Source of the DNA: Arthrobacter sp. PAMC 25486
Lineage (GTDB): Bacteria > Actinomycetota > Actinomycetes > Actinomycetales > Micrococcaceae
Reading direction: 5' to 3'
Assembly: GCF_000785535.1 (NCBI RefSeq)
Contig: NZ_CP007595.1
Coordinates: 2,440,439-2,504,438 of the forward strand
DNA: 64,000 bases
Position numbers and translations under genes: made by a program. Under the pieces are notes generated by a model that ran no database searches, was not told the origin of the DNA, and saw only the letters and a program-made list of their open reading frames with translations. Of this stretch, positions 1-8,426 are shown piece by piece; positions within the stretch are counted from its first letter, which is position 1, and each line of letters opens with the position of its first letter.

Positions 1-53
1 ATCGCGGTCAGGCCCCGGGCGGAGGCGCCAGCTTTGTCTGTACCCGAACTCCA

Positions 54-112
54 CCGCGAGATCGCAGTGGTGGCCCTAAACGTGGCTTAGGGTCACACCT
101 GCGATCTCGCGG
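54..112. repeat. Long imperfect palindrome at the window edge
   Basis: Arms 54-79 and 87-112 pair at 23 of 26 positions around a 7-base loop. The outer 14 bases (54-67 with 99-112) and inner 6 bases (74-79 with 87-92) pair perfectly. It lies just past the stop codon of the minus-strand TM2 gene, so it could act as its terminator, but no clear U-tract follows. It could also be a dispersed extragenic palindrome. Confidence 0.7.
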
Positions 113-127
113 AACGTTAGGGCTGCG

Positions 128-895
128 TTACTGCTTCTCTTCGATCTTCACGGTCCACGAATCCAGGTTCGCCGCCTTGACGTCCAGGAAGTAGTTGCCG
201 GCCTTCTTGTGCAGCGCCGTGGTGTTACTCTCCGGCTTGGTGATCATGACAACCGGGATGCCACCGTCAACCATGATGTCGGTGCCTTCCTTTTCCAGAT
301 AGATGCTGCCGATGGCGAAGTCCTCTTCGGAGCCGACAAATTCGTAGACCATGCGAGTTTCCTTGCCGGACAATGCGAAGACCTGGCTGGCTTGGTCTGC
401 CGCGCCACTCAGCGAAACAACTTCCACCCACGTGGCCTCGACCGGCTTCTCAACCGGCTTTTCAGCGGGCACTTCGGGAACGGGTGCCTTTGCCTCCGGA
501 GCTGCCGGTGCCTCGACCCCCGACTCAACGACAGGGTTGGTGCCCGAGGTGCCAGCCGCACCGCCGCTGATTCCGCCAACCAGCATCAGGGCCACGGTGA
601 CCACAATGGCAACAACCTTGTTCTTCGAGTACCCGGCCAGCAAGTTCCCGGACTTGTCGGTCTGCTTGCCGACCAGCGTGATGATCAGGTCGATCAACAT
701 CCAAATACCGAACCCGCCAAGCGTGAACAACTTCAGCAGGCCGGTGCCCACCTTGCCCAGGTAGAAGCGGTCGACACCCCAAAAGCCGAGGAACAGGGAC
801 AGCAGCCACGTGACCACGAAGGATTTGGTCCCCTCCGTCTTGGCCGGGTTGAACGGCGCCTTCTGGGGCGTTTGAACATAAGTTTTGTGCGACAT
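128..895 (-). CDS. TM2 domain-containing membrane protein
   Basis: A 255-residue membrane protein. Residues about 22-85 form a TM2 domain: a hydrophobic helix, the segment [19 protein letters not shown], then a second helix. A third hydrophobic segment lies near residues 100-120. An Ala/Pro/Glu-rich linker (about 125-160) follows, then a roughly 90-residue C-terminal domain that is probably extracytoplasmic. The ATG at 895 is chosen because AAAGGAA sits just upstream and the TM2 motif begins soon after; the open frame continues further upstream but has no plausible start there. TM2 proteins have no settled biochemical role. It is the last of a run of minus-strand membrane proteins. Confidence 0.85.
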   Translation of the reverse strand: MSHKTYVQTPQKAPFNPAKTEGTKSFVVTWLLSLFLGFWGVDRFYLGKVGTGLLKLFTLGGFGIWMLIDLIITLVGKQTDKSGNLLAGYSKNKVVAIVVTVALMLVGGISGGAAGTSGTNPVVESGVEAPAAPEAKAPVPEVPAEKPVEKPVEATWVEVVSLSGAADQASQVFALSGKETRMVYEFVGSEEDFAIGSIYLEKEGTDIMVDGGIPVVMITKPESNTTALHKKAGNYFLDVKAANLDSWTVKIEEKQ

Positions 896-1026
896 GATGA
901 TTCCTTTCGGGCACGGCAAAGCTGCCGGAGCCGGTTTTGTTGGTGAAGTATTTAGGTACCAGTATTTAAGTGCCAGGCCGTGTCTTGAACGTCCTGCCGC
1001 ATGGTGGCCCCTGTGAGGGCTTTTGG

Positions 1027-1674
1027 CTATTGCTTGACCCAGGCTCCGCAGCGGCTGGATTTGAAGTCCTGGCCTGCCGCCAGCGTCACGGTGGGAAAGC
1101 CTCCGCCTGGAATGTCGTTGGCGATGATGTCGTCGCCGTTGGTGCCGCTGGCGAGTATTGCCCAGTAGCAGCTGGAACCCACGTCTGACTTCGTCCTGTA
1201 GACGCCGGGCTCGATGTCCACACCGACAACCCACGTGCCGTCCGCGATAGTGTTTGCGGCTTGTTTCTGCTCCGCCCCGACGACGGCGTCTTCGCGCTTC
1301 TTGACCGCGTCCTCGCGTTCGGCAATCGTCTTTGCGGATTCCTCTTCCTTGGTCTTGACGGCTGCTTCCTGCACCACCACGGCATTCTCGCGTTCGGTCA
1401 TGGCGGCCTGCTGCTCGGCCAGGGTCTCCTCCAGACGGAGTCGTTGGGCGTCTATGCTGTCCCGCTCCCCAGAGGCCTTGCTTGCCAACGCGTCCATTTC
1501 GATGTACTCGTCGCTGGCAGTCGGGTCGGCGGTCAAGTTTGCTGTCAGGAATCCTCCGCCAAAGAGTACGACGGCGGCCATCACCACGATCGCCAGGGTG
1601 TACTTGCGCTTCTTCCCGGCTTTCGCAGGCTTGCCGGCGGGTTTGCCGGTGCCCGGTTCTTTCAACGTGCTCAT
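1027..1674 (-). CDS. Membrane-anchored coiled-coil protein with C-terminal beta-type domain
   Basis: A 215-residue protein. It has a Lys/Gly-rich cytoplasmic N-terminus, one membrane helix (about residues 25-47), a charged heptad-like coiled coil (about 55-140) and a C-terminal domain from about 145 containing [17 protein letters not shown] and two cysteines that could form a disulfide. Similar C-terminal domains occur in many actinobacterial surface or lipoproteins of unknown function. The ATG at 1674 has GGGGAGAG upstream and overlaps the stop of a small upstream frame (ATGA). No enzymatic motif is visible. A structural or envelope-sensing role is inference. Confidence 0.75.
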   Translation of the reverse strand: MSTLKEPGTGKPAGKPAKAGKKRKYTLAIVVMAAVVLFGGGFLTANLTADPTASDEYIEMDALASKASGERDSIDAQRLRLEETLAEQQAAMTERENAVVVQEAAVKTKEEESAKTIAEREDAVKKREDAVVGAEQKQAANTIADGTWVVGVDIEPGVYRTKSDVGSSCYWAILASGTNGDDIIANDIPGGGFPTVTLAAGQDFKSSRCGAWVKQ

Positions 1675-1853
1675 TTCTCTCCCCTATCTTCTGGTGGCCG
1701 TCCCTGCGGCATGATGCCCAAGTGGCCGAGTCTTTGCGGCAGCTGAATGGGAAACAGTGCCCTCCAGGGAACGTCCGAACAAGCACCCTCGGCGGGTTCA
1801 TCTGCGTCATCGCCGTTGGGAACGGCCTGTTTCGGCGGTAACTTCTCGTTCAC
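1671..1853 (-). CDS. Small coupled ORF upstream of the coiled-coil membrane protein
   Basis: A possible 60-residue polypeptide starting with GTG at 1853, five bases after a clear AAGGAG. Its TGA overlaps the ATG of the next gene by four bases, the usual arrangement for translational coupling. The predicted product is Pro/Gly-rich with no transmembrane segment or recognisable domain, so it may be a small protein or just a leader that helps translate the coiled-coil gene. Confidence rests on the ribosome binding site and overlap, not on similarity. Confidence 0.4.
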   Translation of the reverse strand: MNEKLPPKQAVPNGDDADEPAEGACSDVPWRALFPIQLPQRLGHLGIMPQGRPPEDRGEK

Positions 1854-1880
1854 GGCATCTCCTTGGCTAAAATGGCCACG

Positions 1881-2408
1881 CTATTTGGCCGCGGTTTCCA
1901 CAATGATGTTCAGCCCGTCGTCCGGGTGGTACGTCCATGACGCCGTGAAGCCGGCCCAGTCGGCGGACTTGTTGCCGTCCAAGGCACGTGTCGATTCGAG
2001 CTTGGTGTAAAGGCTGTCCGGTGCATCAAGTTCGCCCAGAACACAGACGACCGTGAGGGCAGTGGTTCCCTCGGATTCCTCACCCGCTGTCTGCAAGTTC
2101 AGGCTTTTCCCGCCATCCATGACGGACACGCCTTCCATGTCAGTCGCGGAGCACACCTCGACAGCCCTCGGAATCGCGCCCGACTCCGACAGAGCACCAC
2201 TCACGGCACCAACAAACGCGCCGAGCGCCAGTCCCGCAGCCAGCCCCACGACCAGCCCGCCCAGGCCAAAGTAGATGTGCTTGCGGCTCTTCACTGGAAC
2301 CACAGGAACCGACGGCAGCTCGGGAAACGCAGCACGCCCGGCAACCGCTGGGTCAACGGAATCGTCCGCGCCATGCGGCGGAACCTGGGGTGTGGTTGGG
2401 GTGCTCAT
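1881..2408 (-). CDS. Hypothetical single-pass membrane protein
   Basis: A 175-residue protein with a Pro-rich cytoplasmic N-terminus (about 1-40), a Gly/Ala-rich membrane helix (about 46-73) and an external domain of about 100 residues containing two cysteines. The ATG at 2408 follows GAGGAAAAACC. Its start overlaps the TGA of an upstream short frame (2405-2593). Domain order resembles that of the neighbouring membrane proteins: cytoplasmic tail, one helix, small external domain. No family was recognised and no function can be given. Confidence 0.75.
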   Translation of the reverse strand: MSTPTTPQVPPHGADDSVDPAVAGRAAFPELPSVPVVPVKSRKHIYFGLGGLVVGLAAGLALGAFVGAVSGALSESGAIPRAVEVCSATDMEGVSVMDGGKSLNLQTAGEESEGTTALTVVCVLGELDAPDSLYTKLESTRALDGNKSADWAGFTASWTYHPDDGLNIIVETAAK

Positions 2409-2593
2409 GGTTTTTCCTCAATCTCAAACTTCAACTGTTCCGGCAGGAGGTCGACGACCTTCTGCACTTCTTCGTCCGTTCCCGGCAGACCCGCGATCCG
2501 CAGTGCCGGGGGACACGCCGGACCGCCCCCAATAGCCGGCCCCGCACTTCCCCAAGACGTCGAAGCACTTGCTCTGCGCTCTGGGTATCGACA
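2405..2593 (-). pseudogene. Open frame without a start codon, overlapping the next gene
   Basis: A 62-codon open frame on the minus strand ends in a TGA that overlaps the ATG of the downstream membrane-protein gene. Its last 30 codons read like real protein (…GTDEEVQKVVDLLPEQLKF then EIEEKP), but I see no ATG, GTG or TTG in frame before the upstream stop at 2594-2596. It could be the 3' end of a gene that lost its 5' part when the neighbouring restriction locus was inserted, or a gene using a rare start. This is inferred from coding appearance only. Confidence 0.35.
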
Positions 2594-2629
2594 CTAAACA
2601 GGCCGGCAAAGTTTTGCTAAGTTCTTGCT

Positions 2630-2670
2630 GATAACCAGAGTTATCAACATATCCACAGAGTTTGTCCACA
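2630..2670 (+). promoter_or_regulatory. Upstream region of the hsd operon with DnaA-box-like motifs
   Basis: A 6-base inverted repeat (2630-2635 with 2640-2645) is followed by three nonamers close to the DnaA box TTATCCACA: TTATCAACA (2641-2649), ATATCCACA (2649-2657) and TTGTCCACA (2662-2670). The last equals the consensus reported for Streptomyces DnaA. All lie 60-90 bases before the first gene of the restriction operon. Regulation by DnaA is a hypothesis; no -35/-10 pair is clear enough to name. Confidence 0.4.
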
Positions 2671-2728
2671 AATGTTTTATGCTGGAACTGCACCGCACAA
2701 ATCCACCGCGCAAGACAAGGAGATCCGC

Positions 2729-4843
2729 ATGAGCGACCGCGCACCGCAAACGCCGCAGCAACTGCAGATCACCTTGTCCGACATCGCCGCGCTGGCTCAG
2801 GTCCAGCGCCCGGTGGTTTCCATGTGGCGTTCGCGCAGCAGGAACACCGGCAGCCCGTTCCCAACGCCCACCGGCCGCCACGGACGCCAGGAACTGTTCA
2901 GCGCCGCCGACATCACCGACTGGCTCACAGCCACCGGCCGCGGCAATAATCCTCATGCAGCCGAAGATGCGGCGGCTTTCGCAGCACCACTGGGACCTGA
3001 AACCAGGAACACCCACTTCACCGCCCTCACAGCCCTCCTGGCGCTGCGCTGCCTCGCAGACATGCCACTGGGCGGCCAAGTCGGCGATGACCTGCTGGAT
3101 CTCGCCGATGAGATTGACCCGGACGACGAATTCCTGTTCGCCGAGCTGGAGGGACTTGGGCCGGAGCTGCTCCCGCTGGCCGCCTACGCTGACCTGCTGA
3201 CGGATGCTTCCTATACGTCTGCGGCCGCGTTTGAGCAGCTCCTCAAGGACCGGTTCCGCGCCGGCCCATCGGTCCATGCGGACACCCTGCTGGCTGCGGA
3301 GGCCGTCGACCTCGTCGCCGCGACCGCCGTCGAACTGGCTGTGGACAGTGAGCAGCCTCCTGTTTTTATGGACGACGGCGGGAGCGACTTCCTGCTGGCC
3401 GTCGCCGATATTCTGGGCGAGGTGGCATCGGGAACGCTGTGTGTGGGGACGTGGGGCAATGCAGCGGCCAGGTTGGCGCGGCGCCGCATGCACGTGCATG
3501 GCCGGTCCAGGGACAACGTGGACGTGGCCAACCAAGTCAGCGCGAACCGTGCAGGCCCAGCCAGGATGGTCCGGCTGGCCCAGTTCCCGTCCCCTTCGCA
3601 GCCCATCACGAACCCCGCCGAGATTCTGACGGCCATTGATGAGATGGCCTTGGGCATGGATGGCCACTCATCCGCCGTGGTTCTGGCGCCGGCCGCCATC
3701 CTGACCGACGCTTTGCAGCGCACGACTCATAATCGTGAGGCCGAAGCTATCCGCTCTGATGTTCTGCGCTCTGGCCGGCTCCGCGCCATCGTGCGCCTGC
3801 CGCGGGGCCTGATGCCGACCAAACCCCGCCAAGCCCAGGCCCTCTGGGTTTTGGGCGATGCCCACGCAGTTTTGGGCGATGCCCACGCACGGGTGAACAT
3901 CGCCGACCGCTGGACCATGGTCGCCGACCTCTCCGGGGCAGAACTCACCATGGACGTCAGACAGGATCTGGTCAGCGACCTGGCGGCCTCATTGGGCACC
4001 CGTGAGGAGATCCGGGCCCATTCATTCCGCTTTGCCCGGCTCGTACCCACCCGCTCCCTGCTGGCAGGATCCGGCAGTCTGACGGCCGAGACTTTGGCCT
4101 CAAACTCGTCGGGACGGCCCGCTCCGCACACCAGGGCCGCTGCCGCCGAGCTCATTCAGGCCGAGGCTGTCCTGGACGCCGTCAACGGCAACGTCCAGCA
4201 ACAATTGCTGGTTTCACTCGCGGCCGGATCCCTGCCGACAATGCTGCCAACCACGGTGAGTGCCGCACTCAAGGACGGATCGCTGAAGTACCTGCAGGGC
4301 CACAGAATCGCTGATGCCCACATGGGAATGGGAGAATCGGCACGTGCCCCGCTGGCCATTATTGGTGTTGCAGAGCTCACCGGGAACACCGTCCGCGGGT
4401 CGCGGCACATCAGCCAACTCGTCTTTGCCGACTCCTACCCACAGGGCCGGCTGACCGAACCGGGCGACGTCATCTTCACAACCGGAGCGCAAGGCGGCGC
4501 CATGGTCGATGAGGTGGGTGCCGCCGTCGTGCTTTATCCGGCAAGGATCCTGCGCATCAATACCAGGCGCCCGCGGGGGCTGATGCCTGCGATCCTGGCT
4601 CAGGATGTGGGGCAGGCGGGGCTGGGGCCGTGGAAACAGCGGCCGGTTCGCCGGATTGACGACGGCGCACGGCCCGCCTTGGGTGCGGCGCTGGCGGAGG
4701 TGGCGGCTGAACGTCGGAGGCTGGCGGTACGGTTGCAGCAGTTGGATGGGCTGTCGGGGCTGCTCATGGATGGCGCCGCGCACGGAAGTTTTGAAGTTTT
4801 GGACATGACGGATTTGAGTACGACTATGGAGGGAACCAGCTAG
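2729..4843 (+). CDS. HTH / degenerate N6-adenine methylase-like / recognition-domain protein of the type I locus
   Basis: A 704-residue protein. Residues about 12-70 look like a DNA-binding helix-turn-helix (SDIAALAQVQRPVVSMWRS) with a wing. The middle (about 200-480) aligns by eye with the catalytic region of HsdM-like N6-methylases, but the SAM motif DPACGSGG is reduced to MDDGGSDF (near residue 214) and the NPPF motif is missing (FPSPS near residue 287). About 500-660 resembles a specificity (target recognition) domain, with GDVIFTTGAQGGAMVDEVGA and LRINTRRPRGLMPAILAQ. The ATG at 2729 has AAGGAG upstream. Its TAG shares one base with the hsdM GTG, so the two are coupled. Intact HTH-methylase-TRD proteins are known in actinobacteria. 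Loss of catalysis and a regulatory or accessory specificity role are inferences. Confidence 0.65.
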   Translation: MSDRAPQTPQQLQITLSDIAALAQVQRPVVSMWRSRSRNTGSPFPTPTGRHGRQELFSAADITDWLTATGRGNNPHAAEDAAAFAAPLGPETRNTHFTALTALLALRCLADMPLGGQVGDDLLDLADEIDPDDEFLFAELEGLGPELLPLAAYADLLTDASYTSAAAFEQLLKDRFRAGPSVHADTLLAAEAVDLVAATAVELAVDSEQPPVFMDDGGSDFLLAVADILGEVASGTLCVGTWGNAAARLARRRMHVHGRSRDNVDVANQVSANRAGPARMVRLAQFPSPSQPITNPAEILTAIDEMALGMDGHSSAVVLAPAAILTDALQRTTHNREAEAIRSDVLRSGRLRAIVRLPRGLMPTKPRQAQALWVLGDAHAVLGDAHARVNIADRWTMVADLSGAELTMDVRQDLVSDLAASLGTREEIRAHSFRFARLVPTRSLLAGSGSLTAETLASNSSGRPAPHTRAAAAELIQAEAVLDAVNGNVQQQLLVSLAAGSLPTMLPTTVSAALKDGSLKYLQGHRIADAHMGMGESARAPLAIIGVAELTGNTVRGSRHISQLVFADSYPQGRLTEPGDVIFTTGAQGGAMVDEVGAAVVLYPARILRINTRRPRGLMPAILAQDVGQAGLGPWKQRPVRRIDDGARPALGAALAEVAAERRRLAVRLQQLDGLSGLLMDGAAHGSFEVLDMTDLSTTMEGTS
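3848..3889 (+). repeat. Perfect 21-bp in-frame tandem duplication
   Basis: Two adjacent identical 21-base copies (3848-3868 and 3869-3889) encode VLGDAHA twice inside the methylase-like protein, near residues 374-387. Identity down to every base suggests a recent slippage duplication. Confidence 0.9.
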
Positions 4844-6462
4844 TGGCTGCGAAGAAGGCAAAGGTTGAGGCGCTGCCGTCGACCATGAAGGAATTGAAGG
4901 ACACGCTGTGGAAGGCCGCGGACAAGCTGCGCGGGTCCATGGATGCCTCGCAGTACAAGGACGTGATTTTGGGGCTCGTGTTCCTGAAGTATGTTTCCGA
5001 TGCCTTTGATGAGCGCCGCGAGCAGATCCGCACCGAGCTGGCTGCCGATGGGCTGAACGAGGACCAGATCACCCAGCTCATTGACGATGTTGACGAGTAC
5101 ACCGGCAACGGCGTGTTTTGGGTTCCGGCGCGGGCGCGGTGGACGTACCTGGCACAGAACGCGAAGGGCACGGCTGCGTCGCTGGATGAGCATGCCAAGT
5201 CGATTGGGGAGCTGATCGACGATGCGATGGCGTACGTGATGGGGTCGAACCCGACCCTGGCGGCCACGCTGCCGATGATTTTCAACCGCGACAACATTGA
5301 CCAGCGCCGCCTGGGCGAGCTGCTGGATTTGTTCAACTCCGCCAAGTTCACCGGCGAGGGCGCCACGAAGGCGCGCGACCTGCTGGGCGAAGTGTACGAA
5401 TACTTCCTGGAGAAGTTCGCGCGCGCCGAGGGAAAGCGCGGAGGCGAGTTCTACACGCCGGCCGGCGTGGTCCGGGTGCTCGTGGAGGTTTTGGAGCCCA
5501 CCCACGGGCGCGTCTACGACCCCGCGTGTGGGTCCGGCGGCATGTTTGTGCAGGCGGAGAAGTTCCTGGAATCGCACAATAAAGAGGGCTCGGAGATTTC
5601 GGTCTACGGACAGGAATTGAACGAGCGCACGTGGCGGATGGCGAAGATGAACCTTGCCATCCACGGCCTGAACGGAAACCTGGCCGCGCGTTGGGGTGAC
5701 ACCTTTGCGCGCGATCAGCACCCGGACATGCAGGCCGATTTCATCATGGCCAACCCGCCGTTCAACATCAAGGACTGGGCGCGCTCGGAGTCGGACCCAC
5801 GCTGGAAGTACGGCGTGCCGCCGGCCGGCAACGCGAACTATGCGTGGATTCAGCACATCATTTCCAAGCTGGCTCCGGGCGGTTCGGCCGGTGTGGTCAT
5901 GGCGAACGGGTCCATGAGCTCCAACTCCGGCGGCGAGGGCGAGATCCGCGCGCAGCTGGTGGAGGCTGACCTGGTTTCGTGCATGATCGCGCTGCCCACG
6001 CAGCTGTTCCGCTCCACCGGCATCCCCGTGTGCACGTGGTTCTTCGCGAAGGACAAGTCTGCTGGTGCTTACGGGTCCGTTGACCGCACCGGGCAGGTGC
6101 TGTTCATCGACGCCCGCAACCTGGGACACATGGTGGATCGTGCTGAGCGGGCACTCTCTGACGAGGACATTGCTCGCATCGCGGGGACGTTCCACGCCTG
6201 GCGCGGGTCCGCTTCCGCTGTGGCTTCCGGTCTTGAGTACGACGACGAACCCGGCTTCTGCAAGTCCGCCACCCTGGCGGAAATCAAGGCCGCCGACTAC
6301 GCACTGACCCCCGGTCGCTACGTTGGCGCCGCTGAAGTCAAAGACGACGGCGAGCCGATCGAGGAAAAGATCGCACGTCTGTCTGCTGATCTGTTTGCCC
6401 AGTTCGACGAGTCCGACCGTCTGGCGGCAGTGGTGCGCGAGCAGTTGGGGAGGGTTTCATGA
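4843..6462 (+). CDS. hsdM: Type I restriction-modification system methyltransferase subunit HsdM
   Basis: A 539-residue N6-adenine DNA methyltransferase subunit. It pairs with HsdS to methylate the host recognition site and is needed by HsdR for cleavage. The N-terminal helical HsdM_N domain (about 10-150) includes LRGSMDASQYKDVILGLVFL. The SAM motif DPACGSGG is near residue 226 and the catalytic NPPF near residue 304, both intact. The GTG start at 4843 is preceded by GGAGGGAACC and shares one base with the preceding stop. Its TGA overlaps the hsdS ATG. Length is normal for the family. Function is well supported. Confidence 0.95.
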   Translation: MAAKKAKVEALPSTMKELKDTLWKAADKLRGSMDASQYKDVILGLVFLKYVSDAFDERREQIRTELAADGLNEDQITQLIDDVDEYTGNGVFWVPARARWTYLAQNAKGTAASLDEHAKSIGELIDDAMAYVMGSNPTLAATLPMIFNRDNIDQRRLGELLDLFNSAKFTGEGATKARDLLGEVYEYFLEKFARAEGKRGGEFYTPAGVVRVLVEVLEPTHGRVYDPACGSGGMFVQAEKFLESHNKEGSEISVYGQELNERTWRMAKMNLAIHGLNGNLAARWGDTFARDQHPDMQADFIMANPPFNIKDWARSESDPRWKYGVPPAGNANYAWIQHIISKLAPGGSAGVVMANGSMSSNSGGEGEIRAQLVEADLVSCMIALPTQLFRSTGIPVCTWFFAKDKSAGAYGSVDRTGQVLFIDARNLGHMVDRAERALSDEDIARIAGTFHAWRGSASAVASGLEYDDEPGFCKSATLAEIKAADYALTPGRYVGAAEVKDDGEPIEEKIARLSADLFAQFDESDRLAAVVREQLGRVS

Positions 6463-7652
6463 GTCTGCGAAGTTTCAAGATTCAGGACATCGCGGCTCCA
6501 GCCGCTCGGTCAATTGCGATCGGGCCTTTTGGCTCCAACCTCAAAGCGGACCTCTACACTCCTTCCGGAGTACCTGTCGTACGGGGACAAAATATCAAGA
6601 CCAGCCCGTATCTGAACGAGGAAGATTTAGTTTTCGTTTCACAGGAGACCGCTGACAAGCTTTCATCCTCGATGTTGAATGAGGGCGATCTTGTTTTTCC
6701 TCACAGGGGAGCTATCGGTCGGGTCGGGATCGTCGGTAAGCGCCGTATGCTGCTTTCGTCAAGCATGATGAAACTAACCGTTGACCCGAATAAAGCGGAT
6801 CCGAAATTTGTTCTCTACTTCTTCAGAGGTCCTGGCGAACGTGAACTTCTGATGCGTGCATCGACCGTCGGGACACCTGGAATTGGTCAGCCGCTTACCT
6901 CGCTTCGAGGTATCACCATCGAGCTTCCAGAACTAAGCCAGCAGCAAGCCATCGCAGAAGTCCTGGGCGCCCTCGACGACAAGATCGACGCCAACACCAA
7001 ACTCACCGCAACTGCGGAAGCCTTGGTAGTTGCTCTCTTGAGCCAATTCCAGCCGTCGGTGGCTCTCAACGAGATCGTGAACTATCACAAGAATTCAACG
7101 AAACCTGAACTGCTTGAGGACATTTCTGTCGCTCAATACAGCCTGCCTGCATTTGATACTGGCCAACTCCCTGAGGAGTCCAGCCCACTCGATATCAAGA
7201 GCTCGAAGTTCCTCATCGAGCGGCCAGCAGTCCTCGTATCGAAACTGAATCCACGTTTTCCGCGTATTTGGGATGTATCTGAGGTTCCCAACATCCCGGC
7301 GCTGGCGTCAACCGAGTTCTTGGTTCTCGAACCACGCCACTCCTCGACAACGGTTCTCTGGGCAATATTGTCACAGGCAAGTTTTAGCGCATCGTTGGAA
7401 TCAAAGGTTGCCGGAACTTCGGGCAGCCATCAGCGAGTGAAGCCTGCGGACCTGCTGGCAACTCTCGTTCTAGATCCCCGTTCTATTCCTACCGGGGTCC
7501 TAAACAGTGTCACGAGTAGCGGATTGCGCGCGACGCAAACTCGGATGGAAAATCGACGCCTCGCCGCAACCCGCGACGCGCTGCTCCCCCAGCTGATGTC
7601 CGGCAAGCTACGCGTCAAGGACGCTGAGCGCGTCGTCTCGGCCGCTGTGTGA
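6459..7652 (+). CDS. hsdS: Type I restriction-modification system specificity subunit HsdS
   Basis: A 397-residue specificity subunit with two target recognition domains (about 1-170 and 195-360), each followed by a conserved helical spacer. The central spacer contains LDDKIDANTKL, and the C-terminal one contains RDALLPQLMSGKL. It sets the bipartite DNA sequence that HsdM methylates and HsdR restricts. It overlaps hsdM by four bases. Base use is more A/T-rich than in hsdM, as is common for fast-exchanging specificity genes. The recognition sequence cannot be deduced here. Confidence 0.95.
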   Translation: MSLRSFKIQDIAAPAARSIAIGPFGSNLKADLYTPSGVPVVRGQNIKTSPYLNEEDLVFVSQETADKLSSSMLNEGDLVFPHRGAIGRVGIVGKRRMLLSSSMMKLTVDPNKADPKFVLYFFRGPGERELLMRASTVGTPGIGQPLTSLRGITIELPELSQQQAIAEVLGALDDKIDANTKLTATAEALVVALLSQFQPSVALNEIVNYHKNSTKPELLEDISVAQYSLPAFDTGQLPEESSPLDIKSSKFLIERPAVLVSKLNPRFPRIWDVSEVPNIPALASTEFLVLEPRHSSTTVLWAILSQASFSASLESKVAGTSGSHQRVKPADLLATLVLDPRSIPTGVLNSVTSSGLRATQTRMENRRLAATRDALLPQLMSGKLRVKDAERVVSAAV

Positions 7653-7672
7653 CTCTTCGGTCAGCCATGCGC

Positions 7673-7736
7673 TAATGCACTCGATTTCGAGACAATAGAG
7701 ACGATAACCACCAATGTCCCGAAATCGAGGACGTTA
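7673..7736. repeat. Imperfect palindrome downstream of hsdS
   Basis: Arms 7673-7694 and 7715-7736 pair at 18 of 22 positions. The core CTCGATTTCG / CGAAATCGAG (7680-7689 with 7720-7729) is perfect. It sits between convergent hsdS and the PIN gene, so it could terminate both. There is no U-tract, so a dispersed extragenic palindrome is also possible. Confidence 0.65.
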
Positions 7737-7802
7737 GTGCGCGGTATGCACAGCGGCAGGTGAAGTGGCACATCGAGGCAAGTGTCCGGCGTCGTGCTTG
7801 GA

Positions 7803-8426
7803 CTAGCGGCTCGCTGACCACCCGGGCAATGTCAGAAGACCAGTCATCTCCAGGGGCATGAGGCCGTCATCGAGAGACCTCATCCGCGCATACAGTTTAC
7901 GAAGAGCCGCATGGTCAGGGAGATAGTGGCCGGCGACAGAACGCTCGAGCACTGTCACGCTCGTAATCATTTGCAAGTGCCCGGTCTGTGGTTCGACAAT
8001 TCTGAGCCGGTCCAACCGTCGGGACTCGTGCGTAGCGAGGAGCTGCCCTCCACGATCGTCAATGAGAACCGTGACGTTGTGTCCTCGTTCAGCTTGAGTG
8101 GCAGCATGGGCCACCACCATCATTTCGCCCAGATCTTTACCGTTCCTCATTCGGTCGGCCATGGGCATTTTCGCAATACGTTCAAAGCTCTCACTCAGGG
8201 GTCCGGCAGCATCGTCACTGAGGATTTCCAGCAACGCCTGCGGAAGCTTCCCAAGAACGCTTTGCGTGCGCGAAAAACGTTCGTCGGTACGAGACTTGCG
8301 CATCATTTCCGAATGGACCGTCTCGGGAACACATAGCGGCCCGAGCGCCTCAAACAACATCCTCTCCTTATTGAGTGAGAAGAAGTTCAGGCCGGGGCCC
8401 GCGTCCATAATCGGAAGCGCCCTCAC
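7803..8426 (-). CDS. PIN-like domain protein, predicted ribonuclease toxin
   Basis: A 207-residue protein with features of the PIN nuclease fold: an N-terminal acidic residue in LPIMDAGPGLNFF (Asp8), a central acidic motif GKDLGEMMVVAHA (about 100-110) and a later acidic pair in VTVLIDDRGG (about 122). PIN proteins are Mg-dependent ribonucleases, often toxins. It is the last gene of a tight three-gene minus-strand operon: its ATG overlaps the stop of the ImmA/IrrE-type gene by four bases, and an XRE regulator comes first. Assignment to PIN is by motif reading, so the exact subfamily is uncertain. Confidence 0.6.
   Translation of the reverse strand: MRALPIMDAGPGLNFFSLNKERMLFEALGPLCVPETVHSEMMRKSRTDERFSRTQSVLGKLPQALLEILSDDAAGPLSESFERIAKMPMADRMRNGKDLGEMMVVAHAATQAERGHNVTVLIDDRGGQLLATHESRRLDRLRIVEPQTGHLQMITSVTVLERSVAGHYLPDHAALRKLYARMRSLDDGLMPLEMTGLLTLPGWSASR

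Noticed and set aside
128..1810. A 560-codon minus-strand frame covering the TM2 gene and beyond
   Set aside because: The part upstream of 895 runs through the other strand's intergenic and coding sequence of the coiled-coil gene with unnatural Arg-rich composition; only the TM2 part from 895 is supported.
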